Assembly (NCBI GenBank): GCA_022766795.1
Contig: JALEPE010000082.1
Span: 1 to 51,522, forward strand
Length of the DNA stretch: 51,522 bases
From: Helicobacter sp.
Lineage (GTDB): Bacteria > Campylobacterota > Campylobacteria > Campylobacterales > Helicobacteraceae
Direction: 5' to 3'
The first letter of the stretch is position 1. Each line of letters opens with the position of its first letter. Shown here one piece after another: positions 8,246-16,101 of the stretch. The translations under genes were made by a program, and so were the position numbers. Under the pieces are notes generated by a model. It saw only the letters and a list, made by a program, of their open reading frames with translations. It was not told where the DNA came from and searched no databases.

Positions 8246-9064
8246 TTATCGCAGAATCTGCACTTCATTTTCTAGCGCGATTCCATAAACGCTATGCACC
8301 CTTTCTCTTGCAAGTTCTATGAGTTCCACAGCTTCCTCAAAAGTAGAATCCCCGAGATTTACAAGAAAATTTGCGTGTTTTTCACTAAAGCACAGACTTT
8401 TGTTTTTGCCAAAGCGCACACCCTTTAGCCCCACCGCCTCAATCAATCTTCCCGCAAAATTGTCCTTAGGATTCTTAAAACAACTCCCAAAACTTGGCTC
8501 TTTGGGTTGATTTTGTCGCATAGAAGTAAAAAGCTCTACCAAGTTGTGATTGAATCCGCTTTCTTTTTTAAAGATTCCAGCAAAAATCAACCCAGAAATT
8601 TCGCTACTACGATAAGAAAGCCCTAGCGATTCTGCAGCTTTAAAGCCTAGTTTTGCGGCATTTTCTAGCTGCAGGATTCCAAGTAGCACTTCTTGAATCT
8701 CATAGCTCTTAAGCCCCGCATTCATCTTGATGATTCCACCCACACTTCCGGGCAATCCGCAAAGAATCTCAAATCCCCTTAAGTTGTTGCGTTTTGCATA
8801 GGCAAACAGCTTACCGCTCGGTGTTGCCGCACCCACTTCTAAGCTATCTCCTAAGTCCTTAATATAATCAAACGCCTTGCTTAAAGCGCAGAGATTCTTA
8901 GCACTAGGAGCAATCAAGAGATTGTTTGCCTTGCCGATGATTTGTGGGGAAAACTTTTGCAAAAGTTCTGCGTAATCTTGCGGGGATTCTATATAGTTTA
9001 AGGTATTGATTGCACCGATTCGCACACTTGTGTAGCGCGAAAAATCTACGCGTTTTGCAAACAT
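8246..9064 (-). CDS. murB: UDP-N-acetylenolpyruvoylglucosamine reductase
   Basis: Flavoenzyme that reduces UDP-GlcNAc-enolpyruvate to UDP-MurNAc, the second committed step of peptidoglycan precursor synthesis. The 272-aa product has the FAD-binding segment around GLPGSVGGIIKMNAG and the catalytic stretch FGSCFKNP with the proton-donor serine. The length and the single-loop layout suggest the short type II form. Its ATG overlaps the fliQ stop by one base (TAATG), so it is translationally coupled to fliQ. Confidence 0.97.
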   Translation of the reverse strand: MFAKRVDFSRYTSVRIGAINTLNYIESPQDYAELLQKFSPQIIGKANNLLIAPSAKNLCALSKAFDYIKDLGDSLEVGAATPSGKLFAYAKRNNLRGFEILCGLPGSVGGIIKMNAGLKSYEIQEVLLGILQLENAAKLGFKAAESLGLSYRSSEISGLIFAGIFKKESGFNHNLVELFTSMRQNQPKEPSFGSCFKNPKDNFAGRLIEAVGLKGVRFGKNKSLCFSEKHANFLVNLGDSTFEEAVELIELARERVHSVYGIALENEVQILR

Positions 9065-9330
9065 TAAAACAAGAAGCTTGGCATTAGATTAAAGATTCTT
9101 GTCGTGAAGTCCATTAGCATATTTAACATCCAAGGCATTGTAAAGATAATCACAACAATAACGGCTAGAATCTTTGGCACAAAAGTAAGTGTCATTTCGT
9201 TGATTTGCGTGGTGGCTTGAAAAATACTAATCATTAAGCCCACCACCAAACCAACAAGCAACATCGGGAGAGAAAGGGTTAATGTGATTTTATAAGTCTC
9301 AATCGCTAAAGCCATTAATTGCGATTCCAC
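9064..9330 (-). CDS. fliQ: flagellar type III export protein FliQ
   Basis: An 88-aa inner-membrane component of the flagellar export gate. Two hydrophobic helices (about residues 14-36 and 48-70) flank the conserved segment GLMISIFQATTQINEMTLTFVPK. It starts at a GTG with AGGAG 6 nt upstream. It lies between fabI and murB, away from other flagellar genes, as flagellar genes are commonly scattered in this phylum. Confidence 0.96.
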   Translation of the reverse strand: MESQLMALAIETYKITLTLSLPMLLVGLVVGLMISIFQATTQINEMTLTFVPKILAVIVVIIFTMPWMLNMLMDFTTRIFNLMPSFLF

Positions 9331-9352
9331 AATTCTCTCCTTGCCTTAAAAT

Positions 9353-10171
9353 CTATTTATAGGAATCCCATACCATTGTGGCTTTGCCGTCCTTTTCCTC
9401 CACAGCTGCCATCCCCATAATATTATAACCACAATCCACATAATGCACTTCGCCTGTAACCGCACTTGCAAGGGGGGAGAGGAGATACATTGCGGAGTTA
9501 CCCACTTCCTCAATACTGACATTTTTGCGCAAAGGCGCATTGGCTTCATTCCATTTTAAAATAAAGCGAAAATCTCCGATTCCACTTGCGGCAAGTGTGC
9601 GAATCGGTCCCGCTGAAATCGCATTGACGCGAATCCCCTCACTGCCTAAATCATACGCCAAATAGCGCACACTAGATTCTAGCGCGGCTTTTGCTACACC
9701 CATTACATTATAATGCGCTACATGTTTTACGCCACCTAGATAAGTTAAGGTTAAAATAGAAGCGTCCTTGCTAAGCACCGGCTTTAATTCACGACAAAGC
9801 TCAATAAAGGAATACACCGAAACTTCCATTGCGACATTAAAAGCCTCTTTGGTTGTGTCTAAAAAGTTCCCATCTAACGCTTCTTTGGGAGCAAAGGCAA
9901 CACTATGCACCAAAAAATCCAATGTCCCAAAATCTTTTTTGATATTCTCACGCAAAGTAGCAAAATGCTCCTTCTTGCTTACATCAAGCTCATACACAAA
10001 CTTGGAATCCATTTCCTCTGCAATGGGCATTACGCGTTTTTGGATTTGTTCATTCATATAGGTTAAACCAATCGTTGCACCTTGTTCCTTACAAGCCTTT
10101 GTGATTCCATACGCAATAGATTTATTGTTTGCAACACCGACAATTAAGCCTTTTTTGCCCTGCATAATCAT
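9353..10171 (-). CDS. fabI: enoyl-[acyl-carrier-protein] reductase (NADH)
   Basis: Catalyses the last reduction of each fatty acid elongation cycle and is the target class of triclosan. The 272-aa product is a short-chain dehydrogenase with the FabI-type nucleotide start GLIVGVANNKSIAYGI and the active-site pair in YNVMGVAK (Tyr-x6-Lys). It continues with SAGPIRTLAASGI. The start used has AAGGAG 5 nt upstream; a second ATG two codons on is possible. It follows tpiA by 9 nt. Confidence 0.97.
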   Translation of the reverse strand: MIMQGKKGLIVGVANNKSIAYGITKACKEQGATIGLTYMNEQIQKRVMPIAEEMDSKFVYELDVSKKEHFATLRENIKKDFGTLDFLVHSVAFAPKEALDGNFLDTTKEAFNVAMEVSVYSFIELCRELKPVLSKDASILTLTYLGGVKHVAHYNVMGVAKAALESSVRYLAYDLGSEGIRVNAISAGPIRTLAASGIGDFRFILKWNEANAPLRKNVSIEEVGNSAMYLLSPLASAVTGEVHYVDCGYNIMGMAAVEEKDGKATMVWDSYK

Positions 10172-10180
10172 TCTTACTCC

Positions 10181-10888
10181 TTAAATTCGTGAATTATCTA
10201 AGATTTGACAAAAGCTTGAAATCTCCCAACTCGCACTTCCCACAAGCACACCATCTACACTATGGATTTGCAGAATCTCACGCACATTTTTGGGTTTCAC
10301 GCTTCCACCATACAAAAGCGGAATTTTACCCAATTTTTGCTTTAAGCGTGTGTGAATTTGCGTAATTTCCTCTAAACTTGCACTCACGCCACTGCCAATT
10401 GCCCAAATGGGTTCATACGCAACAATCAAATGCGGATAATCCAAAGCAATGCCCTCAAATTGTGATTCCAAAAACTCCAGCACCGCTTCAATGCCTTGTT
10501 TCTTAATCTCTTGCGATTCGCCGATGCAATAGCAGATTCTAAACCCACGTTTAGCAAAAAAATCAAATTTTTCTGCACAAAAGCTTTGCGATTCCTTTAA
10601 AATCTCTCTCCTCTCGCTATGTCCAATAAGCAATGTTTGAATCCCAAATTCCTCTAATTGCTCTAGCCCAATTTCGCCAGTAAAAGAACCATTTTGCGCA
10701 GGATACGCGTTTTGCGCACCGATTTGAAAAGTCTTAAAACGATTTTCTAAGAGTGCGGTTTGTGGCGGAAAAACTATGATTTGTTGCTGTGCTTGGTTTT
10801 GGGTAGCAAACTTTTCTAACTCCTCGCAAAAGTGTAAGGTGCTTTTTCTTGTATGATTTGTCTTGAAATTACTTGCAATAATTTTCAT
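10181..10888 (-). CDS. tpiA: triosephosphate isomerase
   Basis: Interconverts dihydroxyacetone phosphate and glyceraldehyde 3-phosphate. At 235 aa it is shorter than the usual 250 or so, as in other Helicobacter enzymes. Active-site residues are all visible: the Asn-x-Lys in SNFKTN, the histidine in IGHSER, the glutamate in AYEPIWAIG, and the phosphate-binding LLYGGSVKPKN and GVLVGSAS. It is the first gene of the minus-strand run toward murB, with a -10 box just upstream. Confidence 0.97.
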   Translation of the reverse strand: MKIIASNFKTNHTRKSTLHFCEELEKFATQNQAQQQIIVFPPQTALLENRFKTFQIGAQNAYPAQNGSFTGEIGLEQLEEFGIQTLLIGHSERREILKESQSFCAEKFDFFAKRGFRICYCIGESQEIKKQGIEAVLEFLESQFEGIALDYPHLIVAYEPIWAIGSGVSASLEEITQIHTRLKQKLGKIPLLYGGSVKPKNVREILQIHSVDGVLVGSASWEISSFCQILDNSRI

Positions 10889-10910
10889 AGGATTCCTTAT
10901 ATTTTTTGGT

Positions 10911-10916
10911 ATTATA
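10911..10916 (-). promoter_or_regulatory. -10 box for tpiA
   Basis: On the minus strand TATAAT is read at 10911-10916, 23 nt before the tpiA start codon. It is one side of a divergent promoter region shared with the FUSC gene. Confidence 0.55.
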
Positions 10917-10952
10917 GCAAATCTTGAATGCTTTATGCTTCTTATTTGGTGC

Positions 10953-10958
10953 TATAAT
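10953..10958 (+). promoter_or_regulatory. -10 box for the FUSC-family gene
   Basis: TATAAT at 10953-10958, preceded by GC and 25 nt before the start codon. AAGGAG lies 5 nt before that start. Confidence 0.55.
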
Positions 10959-10983
10959 TGCGGCAATCATTTAAGGAGTTTTG

Positions 10984-12066
10984 ATGAGTTTTTTGCAAAA
11001 AATAGAGGAGAATGTCAAGCTAATTTTTACTTGGAATCCAAGTGATAGATTATGGCAAATGCCCTTTTTTGCTAGTTTGGGGGTTGCAATTGTTCTCTTT
11101 GTTGCCGCATTTTTTGAGCGTCCAGATTTAGGGCTTGTTGCAATCATTGGAACAAATATTTTTCTTTATGTGCCAGACACGCCGATTTATCATAAAATGA
11201 TTTTAAGTATGGCGTGCGCCTTTGGAATCGTGGCTTCTTTCACGCTTGGGCTTGTGGGGCAAACTTATCCGTCGTTAATTCCACTCATTGTTTTTTTAGT
11301 TACAATGGTAAGTGCGCAAGTTGTGCGCTATTTTAGCATTGGTGCTCCGGGATTCTTTTTCTTTACTTTTGCGATGATTCTTGGGACTTATATTCCTTTT
11401 GAAATCAAAGATTATCCCGCTGCTATCGGGCTTGTCGCGCTTGGAACAATGGTAGCAAACATAATGGTTCTACTCTATTCTCTAAGTGTGATTTATATTT
11501 TCAAACACCCTCCAAAACCCATTGCAAAAATGGGAGAATTTGGATTTGGCGTGATTATCATTGACCCTATTATCATTGCATTTTTTGTAAGCGCGTCTAT
11601 GATTTTTCAAAGCTTTTTGGAGCTAGAGCGCGGTTATTGGGTGGGAGTGAGTTGCGCAGCGATTCTAACCGCAATCAATTTCAAACAAATTTGGATAAGA
11701 CAGCTTCAAAGAATCTTGGGAACGATTGTGGGCGTAAGTTTTGCTTATTTTTTATTGCATTTTAGCTTTAACCCCATTGAGTTTGCCTTTTTAATGATGC
11801 TTTTGATGTTTTTTGCAGAATTAACAACGGTTAGGAATTATGCGTTAGCAATGGTATTTTTAACGCCTTATTCCACTTATTTGGCGGAAGTTGCTAGTTT
11901 TATGCATTACGACCCAAACTTGATTATCAAAGCAAGAATCTTAGATATTACCATCGGTAGTCTCTTTGGGCTTTTAGGGGGTGCGGTAATGCACTGGAAG
12001 CCTCTGCGGGAAGTGCTAGAAAAAGCAGCAAAAAAGGTTATATATAAATGGATTGGCGCAGATTAG
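10984..12066 (+). CDS. FUSC-family inner-membrane transporter, short form
   Basis: A 360-aa membrane protein with about ten hydrophobic segments in two blocks: residues about 26-160 and 185-335. The blocks are separated by a charged loop containing FKHPPKPIAKMGEFG. The second block holds RGYWVGVSCAAILT and a following QRILGTIVGVSFAYF, a pattern typical of the fusaric-acid-resistance (FUSC) group of aromatic-acid and drug exporters. At 360 aa it lacks the extra cytoplasmic domain of the 650-700-aa proteins. The start is chosen by AAGGAG 5 nt upstream. No MFP or outer-membrane partner is adjacent. Substrate unknown. Confidence 0.8.
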   Translation: MSFLQKIEENVKLIFTWNPSDRLWQMPFFASLGVAIVLFVAAFFERPDLGLVAIIGTNIFLYVPDTPIYHKMILSMACAFGIVASFTLGLVGQTYPSLIPLIVFLVTMVSAQVVRYFSIGAPGFFFFTFAMILGTYIPFEIKDYPAAIGLVALGTMVANIMVLLYSLSVIYIFKHPPKPIAKMGEFGFGVIIIDPIIIAFFVSASMIFQSFLELERGYWVGVSCAAILTAINFKQIWIRQLQRILGTIVGVSFAYFLLHFSFNPIEFAFLMMLLMFFAELTTVRNYALAMVFLTPYSTYLAEVASFMHYDPNLIIKARILDITIGSLFGLLGGAVMHWKPLREVLEKAAKKVIYKWIGAD

Positions 12067-12094
12067 AGGGAATTTAGGATTCTTAGAATTGCAG

Positions 12095-12100
12095 TATAAT
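12095..12100 (+). promoter_or_regulatory. -10 box for the sotB-like gene
   Basis: TATAAT at 12095-12100, 32 nt before the transporter start codon and 28 nt after the FUSC stop. It suggests a separate transcript. Confidence 0.5.
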
Positions 12101-12132
12101 TACGCGATTTAATTTAAAGAGTAAGGATAAAA

Positions 12133-13260
12133 ATGCGAGCAGTGATTGCCATTAGCTTTGCGGCTTTTATTTTTAACACTTCGGAATTTATACCCATTGG
12201 ACTTTTGACACTAATTGCCACAGATTTTGGAATCACAGAGGCACAGGCTGGCTTCTTGATGAGTGCGTATGCTTGGGCAGTGGCTTTATCGTCTTTACCT
12301 TTGATGTTGCTATGCTCACGTTTTGATTTAAGGAGACTTTTACTCTTTGTGGTGTTGCTATTCATTGTAAGCCATATTTTTTCAATGCTGGCTCAAAACT
12401 ATTGGATATTGATGTTGTCTAGACTTGGCGTGGCTTGTGCGCACGCGTTATTTTGGTCTATTGCTACGCCTATGGCGGTGCGTGCTGCACCAAGCGGAAA
12501 AGAGAGTGTCGCAATTAGTTATGTGATTGTCGGGACTAGCATTGCCTTGCTTGCTGGATTGCCTTTAGGGCGAGTTATTGGGTTGTATTTTAGTTGGAGA
12601 GTTAGCTTTGGAATTATTGGAATTGTTGCGTTTTTAGTCTTTTTGGTATTGCTAAAAACATTGCCAAAAATGCCAAGTGGCGGTGCTGTGTCCTTGCGCA
12701 GTCTGTCAAGCTTGCTAAAAACACCAAAGCTTTTAGGTGTATATGGAATCACAATGTGTTTAATTACCGCACATTTTATTACTTATAGCTATATTGAACC
12801 ATTCCTTGCCCAAAGTGCAAATTTTTCTAACAACGCTATTACAATGACTTTGGTGATATTTGGTGCGATGGGGATTATTGGGGGATTCTTATTTTCTAAA
12901 TTTTATACACAGCATAAAAATATATTCCTCACTTTTGCGATTTTTGGAATCTTTGTTGCTCTACTTAGTTTAGAGATTTTTAGTTTTACAACTTTTGGGA
13001 TTCTTTTTGTTTGTGTGTTGTGGGGTTTATGTATTGTAATGTTTGGGTTATCTTTTCAATCTTATGTTTTAACGCTTGTGCCTGTGGGAACAGCAGTTGC
13101 GATGTCAATTTTTTCTGGAATTTATAATATTGGAATTGGAAGTGGAGCGTTTCTAGGCGGAATTATTACCGAACACATTGGTGTTTGGAGTGTTGGATAT
13201 TTTGGTGCAGCTTTAGCATTGCTTGTATGTATTTATTATAAGATTTGGTTTATGAGGTAA
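12133..13260 (+). CDS. sotB: MFS sugar-efflux/drug transporter, SotB-like
   Basis: A 375-aa, twelve-helix major facilitator of the DHA1 group. The protein resembles what I remember of E. coli SotB along its length: FNTSEFIPIGLLTLIATDF in helix 1, AYAWAVALSSLPLML, SRLGVACAHALFWSI, the Arg-rich loop GLPLGRVIGLYFSWR, and FSGIYNIGIGSGAFLGG near the end. SotB exports sugars such as arabinose and is induced by them. Whether that substrate holds in a non-saccharolytic organism is doubtful, so the name reflects similarity only. Start supported by AAGGA 5 nt upstream. Confidence 0.88.
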   Translation: MRAVIAISFAAFIFNTSEFIPIGLLTLIATDFGITEAQAGFLMSAYAWAVALSSLPLMLLCSRFDLRRLLLFVVLLFIVSHIFSMLAQNYWILMLSRLGVACAHALFWSIATPMAVRAAPSGKESVAISYVIVGTSIALLAGLPLGRVIGLYFSWRVSFGIIGIVAFLVFLVLLKTLPKMPSGGAVSLRSLSSLLKTPKLLGVYGITMCLITAHFITYSYIEPFLAQSANFSNNAITMTLVIFGAMGIIGGFLFSKFYTQHKNIFLTFAIFGIFVALLSLEIFSFTTFGILFVCVLWGLCIVMFGLSFQSYVLTLVPVGTAVAMSIFSGIYNIGIGSGAFLGGIITEHIGVWSVGYFGAALALLVCIYYKIWFMR

Positions 13261-13285
13261 TTTGCGATTCCAATAGAATCGCAAA
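13261..13285. terminator. bidirectional hairpin between converging genes
   Basis: A perfect 10-bp inverted repeat, TTTGCGATTC and GAATCGCAAA with loop CAATA, lies between the stop codons of the sotB-like gene and the HDOD gene. It starts at the base after the first stop. It is symmetrical, but neither side has a strong T run beyond the stem. Confidence 0.65.
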
Positions 13286-13290
13286 GCGGT

Positions 13291-14136
13291 TTAAAGCACG
13301 AGATTATTTTTTGCTTCATCAGGTAGTTTGCCTAAGAAGTTGGCTATTTTAAAATCTACACCTTGTCCGATTGCTTCATTTATGAGCGCAATAGACTTTT
13401 TGGAATTAAATTGACTAAGTGGGTGATAGGGCTCAAAAAGACAGTTAGTGACTGCAAGTGCGTAAGAATTTTTCTTAATCTCTTCTGGTGCTGCGTGCGG
13501 ATTTTCAATGTGCGTGATACTTTGGATTAAATTTTCATCAAACTTCCAATAATCAAATAAGAATCCCAAAAACGATGCGCTATCTACGCCACAATATTGA
13601 TTTTCAAGTTCATGTACGCTTTGAAAATCGTTCGCTTGATTTTGCTCCAAAAATTCTTTATCTTTTTTAGATTTAATTAATATATCCGCAAGCAAAATCA
13701 TTCCCAATCGTAATAACATTGCGCAAGGCACAAGCTCATTTGCAAGTGTTTTATCGTCTTCTAGGAGCCAACTAGAGATGAAATCCACTTCTTTAGCGCA
13801 GTTTGCTAAAAACACATCTGTATCTAATCCATAAGGGGAAACATCAATATGAAAATTAGAACGGATAGAGTTTGCTAACACGGTATTTTTGATATTTCCC
13901 ACTCCAAGCAATGATACAACTTGTTGGATTGTAGTAATTTGTCTGGAAAATCCATAAAACGGAGAGTTTGCAAGGCGTAAAAGATCACCCACCAATAATG
14001 GATCTTTAGAAATAATTGCAACAACTTTGCTAATTTCTAAATCTGCACCGCTGTGGTCAATATACTCGCGTAACTCCAAAACAGTCTTTGGCAAAGGCGG
14101 GAGGTCATTAATTGTTTCAAGTAATAAAGGATTCAT
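13291..14136 (-). CDS. HDOD-domain signalling protein
   Basis: A 281-aa cytoplasmic protein made essentially of one HDOD domain (about residues 10-200): LPPLPKTVLELREYI, ISKDPLLVGDLLRLANSPFYG and VSLLGVGNIKNTVL are characteristic. HDOD proteins are HD-related helical domains without the metal-binding His-Asp pair, used in regulation and often tied to motility or cyclic-di-GMP signalling. No receiver, GGDEF or EAL domain is attached. The ATG has GGGGA upstream. It is transcribed alone, divergent from mqnA. Confidence 0.9.
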   Translation of the reverse strand: MNPLLLETINDLPPLPKTVLELREYIDHSGADLEISKVVAIISKDPLLVGDLLRLANSPFYGFSRQITTIQQVVSLLGVGNIKNTVLANSIRSNFHIDVSPYGLDTDVFLANCAKEVDFISSWLLEDDKTLANELVPCAMLLRLGMILLADILIKSKKDKEFLEQNQANDFQSVHELENQYCGVDSASFLGFLFDYWKFDENLIQSITHIENPHAAPEEIKKNSYALAVTNCLFEPYHPLSQFNSKKSIALINEAIGQGVDFKIANFLGKLPDEAKNNLVL

Positions 14137-14244
14137 AAAGCTTCCCCAAGTGGTTTTTATGTGAGGAATGATTTTATATTATATTTATTGAAATAATGCT
14201 TTAACGAAAAACCTTTAAGATAAAATTGTGGGGAGATTCCTTGT

Positions 14245-14266
14245 TAGAATGTGTTAAAATAACACA
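14245..14266 (+). promoter_or_regulatory. mqnA promoter with palindrome over the start site
   Basis: A TAGAAT -10 box (14245-14250) overlaps the palindrome TGTGTTA-AAA-TAACACA (14250-14266), which covers the expected transcription start 18 nt before the mqnA ATG. This is a position where a repressor would act. No regulator is identified. Confidence 0.45.
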
Positions 14267-14283
14267 AAATTTAAGGATAAATT

Positions 14284-14985
14284 ATGCGTTTTGGAAAAAT
14301 TGATTATTTAAATTTATTGCCTTTTGAAGTTTTTATCCGTTCCTACCCCAAGCCATCGCAGTTTTGGTTGTTTTATAATAAAAAAAAATCATATCCTGCG
14401 CGTTTAAACAAAGAATTTCTTTTTGGACGCATTGATGCGGGGTTTGTATCTTCTATTACTGCATTGCGCGCAAGATATGAGAAATTTAAGCCTGCAAATG
14501 TTGGAATTATCGCTAAAAAACGCGTCATTAGTGTGATTTGTCTGTCAAAGGAGAATGGGGAAGATTATCAGTCTGCGACTTCCAATGCACTCTTAAAGGT
14601 TTTGCGCTTACAAGGGCGTGTGCTAATTGGTGATAGAGCTTTACTTGAAGTATTGAAGCAGCAAACAAGAGGCAGGAGGGATTACATTGATATGGGGGAA
14701 AAATGGGTGCAAAAAGAGCATTTACCTTTTGTATTTGGGCGGCTATGCGTGCGTAAAAATCGTGCCTTTTATACTAAAATGATTCACGCATTTTCTAAAA
14801 GGCGCGTTAAGATTCCACAATATATTTTACAAAAAGCAGAATCTCAAAGTGGAGTTTGCAAAAAGGAGATTCTAAAATATTTACAAGTTCTCTCTTATAA
14901 AATTGATAACAAGGCAAATTTTGGCGTGGAGAGGTTTTATAGGAAACTGCGTATTTTTAGGATTAAACCACCAAAGAGATTTTAA
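14284..14985 (+). CDS. mqnA: chorismate dehydratase (futalosine menaquinone pathway)
   Basis: MqnA converts chorismate to 3-enolpyruvylbenzoate, the first step of the futalosine route to menaquinone. The 233-aa protein opens with the family start MRFGKIDYLNLLPFE and continues with FGRIDAGFVSSITALRAR and VISVICLSKENGE. The C-terminus is unusually basic (RKLRIFRIKPPKRF). AAGGA lies 6 nt before the ATG. mqnD, a later step of the same route, lies at 49.5 kb, so the pathway genes are dispersed. Confidence 0.93.
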   Translation: MRFGKIDYLNLLPFEVFIRSYPKPSQFWLFYNKKKSYPARLNKEFLFGRIDAGFVSSITALRARYEKFKPANVGIIAKKRVISVICLSKENGEDYQSATSNALLKVLRLQGRVLIGDRALLEVLKQQTRGRRDYIDMGEKWVQKEHLPFVFGRLCVRKNRAFYTKMIHAFSKRRVKIPQYILQKAESQSGVCKKEILKYLQVLSYKIDNKANFGVERFYRKLRIFRIKPPKRF

Positions 14986-15028
14986 AAATTAAAGAAATCT
15001 AGCACTTAGTTAATGCAAGTTTTTAATT

Positions 15029-15061
15029 TTAAACTAAATAATAGGTTTAGTTTAATATAAT
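15029..15061 (+). promoter_or_regulatory. ndk operon promoter with 27-bp inverted repeat
   Basis: A perfect inverted repeat, TTAAACTAAA with TTTAGTTTAA (7-nt spacer, 15029-15055), directly abuts a consensus TATAAT at 15056-15061, about 50 nt before the ndk start. Its place over the -35 region suggests an operator. It could also serve as a weak AT-rich stop signal for mqnA. Confidence 0.55.
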
Positions 15062-15111
15062 ATTGCCCTTAATTTTAAAAATCCCAGAATTTAGTGGGTT
15101 TAGGAGTAGCA

Positions 15112-15525
15112 ATGGAGCAAACATTATCCATTATCAAGCCTGATGCAGTGCAAAAAAATGTAATTGGGAAGATTGTTGATAGATTTGAAAGTAATGGCTT
15201 AAGAATCGCAGCGATGAAAAAAATCAGACTAAGTCGTTGCGATGCAAAAGAGTTTTATGCAGTGCATAAAGAGCGTCCTTTCTTTAATGATCTAGTAGAT
15301 TTTATGGTAAGCGGACCTGTTGTTGTAATGGTGCTTGAAGGTTTAAATGCCGTTGCAAAAAATCGTGAGCTTATGGGGGCGACAAATCCTAAAGAGGCAG
15401 CTCCCGGAACAATTCGTGCAGATTTTGCAGATAGCATTGATGCCAACGCGGTGCATGGAAGCGATAGCCTAGAGAATGCTAAAAGAGAAGTTGCATTTTT
15501 CTTTTCTACAAGAGAAATTTGCTAG
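15112..15525 (+). CDS. ndk: nucleoside diphosphate kinase
   Basis: Transfers the gamma-phosphate from ATP to other nucleoside diphosphates. The 137-aa product has the normal length and motifs: TLSIIKPDAV at the start, ERPFF, GATNPKEAAPGTIRADF, and the phospho-accepting histidine in NAVHGSDS. The start is set by AGGAG 5 nt upstream. It heads a plus-strand run with DUF177, rpmF, plsX and fabH. Confidence 0.97.
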   Translation: MEQTLSIIKPDAVQKNVIGKIVDRFESNGLRIAAMKKIRLSRCDAKEFYAVHKERPFFNDLVDFMVSGPVVVMVLEGLNAVAKNRELMGATNPKEAAPGTIRADFADSIDANAVHGSDSLENAKREVAFFFSTREIC

Positions 15526-15536
15526 ATTGCACGCTA

Positions 15537-15914
15537 ATGAATATGCAAATCCCTTTTGCAAAAGCATTGCAAGTTTGTAAAAATGGAGAGAATATTCCAT
15601 TTTTAGTGCAAAGCAATGATGAAAAGGTGCAGTTAGAAGGTTTTTTATCTTGTGATAAAAGCCATTTTAATTTACTAAAATTAAAAGGAATCCTAAGCGG
15701 GACAATCACTCTAATCTGCGATAGAAGTGGTGAAGAGTATGAGAAAATGCTAGATGAATCTTTGGAATTTTATCTAAGTGACGGGATCGTGCATTTAGAG
15801 AGTGAGAATTTTGAAGATATTATTGAATGCGAAAAAGGCAATATTGATTTAGATGCAATTCTAATTAGCGAATTAGAGATGATTCGCTGTGATTATCATA
15901 CAAAAGACGATTAA
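15537..15914 (+). CDS. DUF177/YceD-family protein
   Basis: A 125-aa acidic protein directly before rpmF and plsX, the standard place for YceD/DUF177 proteins. Those are linked to 23S rRNA or ribosome assembly in plants and bacteria. It has two CDRSGEE/SCDK-type segments and the acidic C-terminal half common in the family. No convincing Shine-Dalgarno is present. A TTG at 15519 inside the end of ndk is an alternative start giving 131 aa; the ATG was preferred. Role inferred from context. Confidence 0.8.
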   Translation: MNMQIPFAKALQVCKNGENIPFLVQSNDEKVQLEGFLSCDKSHFNLLKLKGILSGTITLICDRSGEEYEKMLDESLEFYLSDGIVHLESENFEDIIECEKGNIDLDAILISELEMIRCDYHTKDD

Positions 15915-15930
15915 ATTTAAGGAGTAAAAA

Positions 15931-16086
15931 ATGGCAGTACCAAAGAGACGCGTGAGTAAAACAAGAGCGGCAAAAAGAAGAACACATTATAAAATTACAT
16001 TAGCAGTTCCCGTAAAAGATAAAGATGGGACTTGGAAAATGCCACACCGCGTAAATAAATTTACTGGAAACTATAAAAATAACTAA
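15931..16086 (+). CDS. rpmF: 50S ribosomal protein L32
   Basis: A 51-aa basic protein starting MAVPKRRVSKTRAAKRRTHY, the unmistakable L32 N-terminus. GGAG lies 6 nt before the ATG. It sits between the DUF177 gene and plsX as in most bacteria. No zinc-binding cysteines are present, so it is the cysteine-less form. Confidence 0.97.
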   Translation: MAVPKRRVSKTRAAKRRTHYKITLAVPVKDKDGTWKMPHRVNKFTGNYKNN

Positions 16087-16101
16087 TTTTGGGTGGTAAT
16101 G

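Noticed and set aside
9471..9476. Six-G run in fabI as a switch
   Set aside because: Short, gene intact and essential; ordinary coding sequence.
10863..11045. 60-codon plus-strand ORF spanning the tpiA/FUSC promoter region
   Set aside because: It overlaps the tpiA start antisense and both promoters, and lacks a ribosome-binding site.
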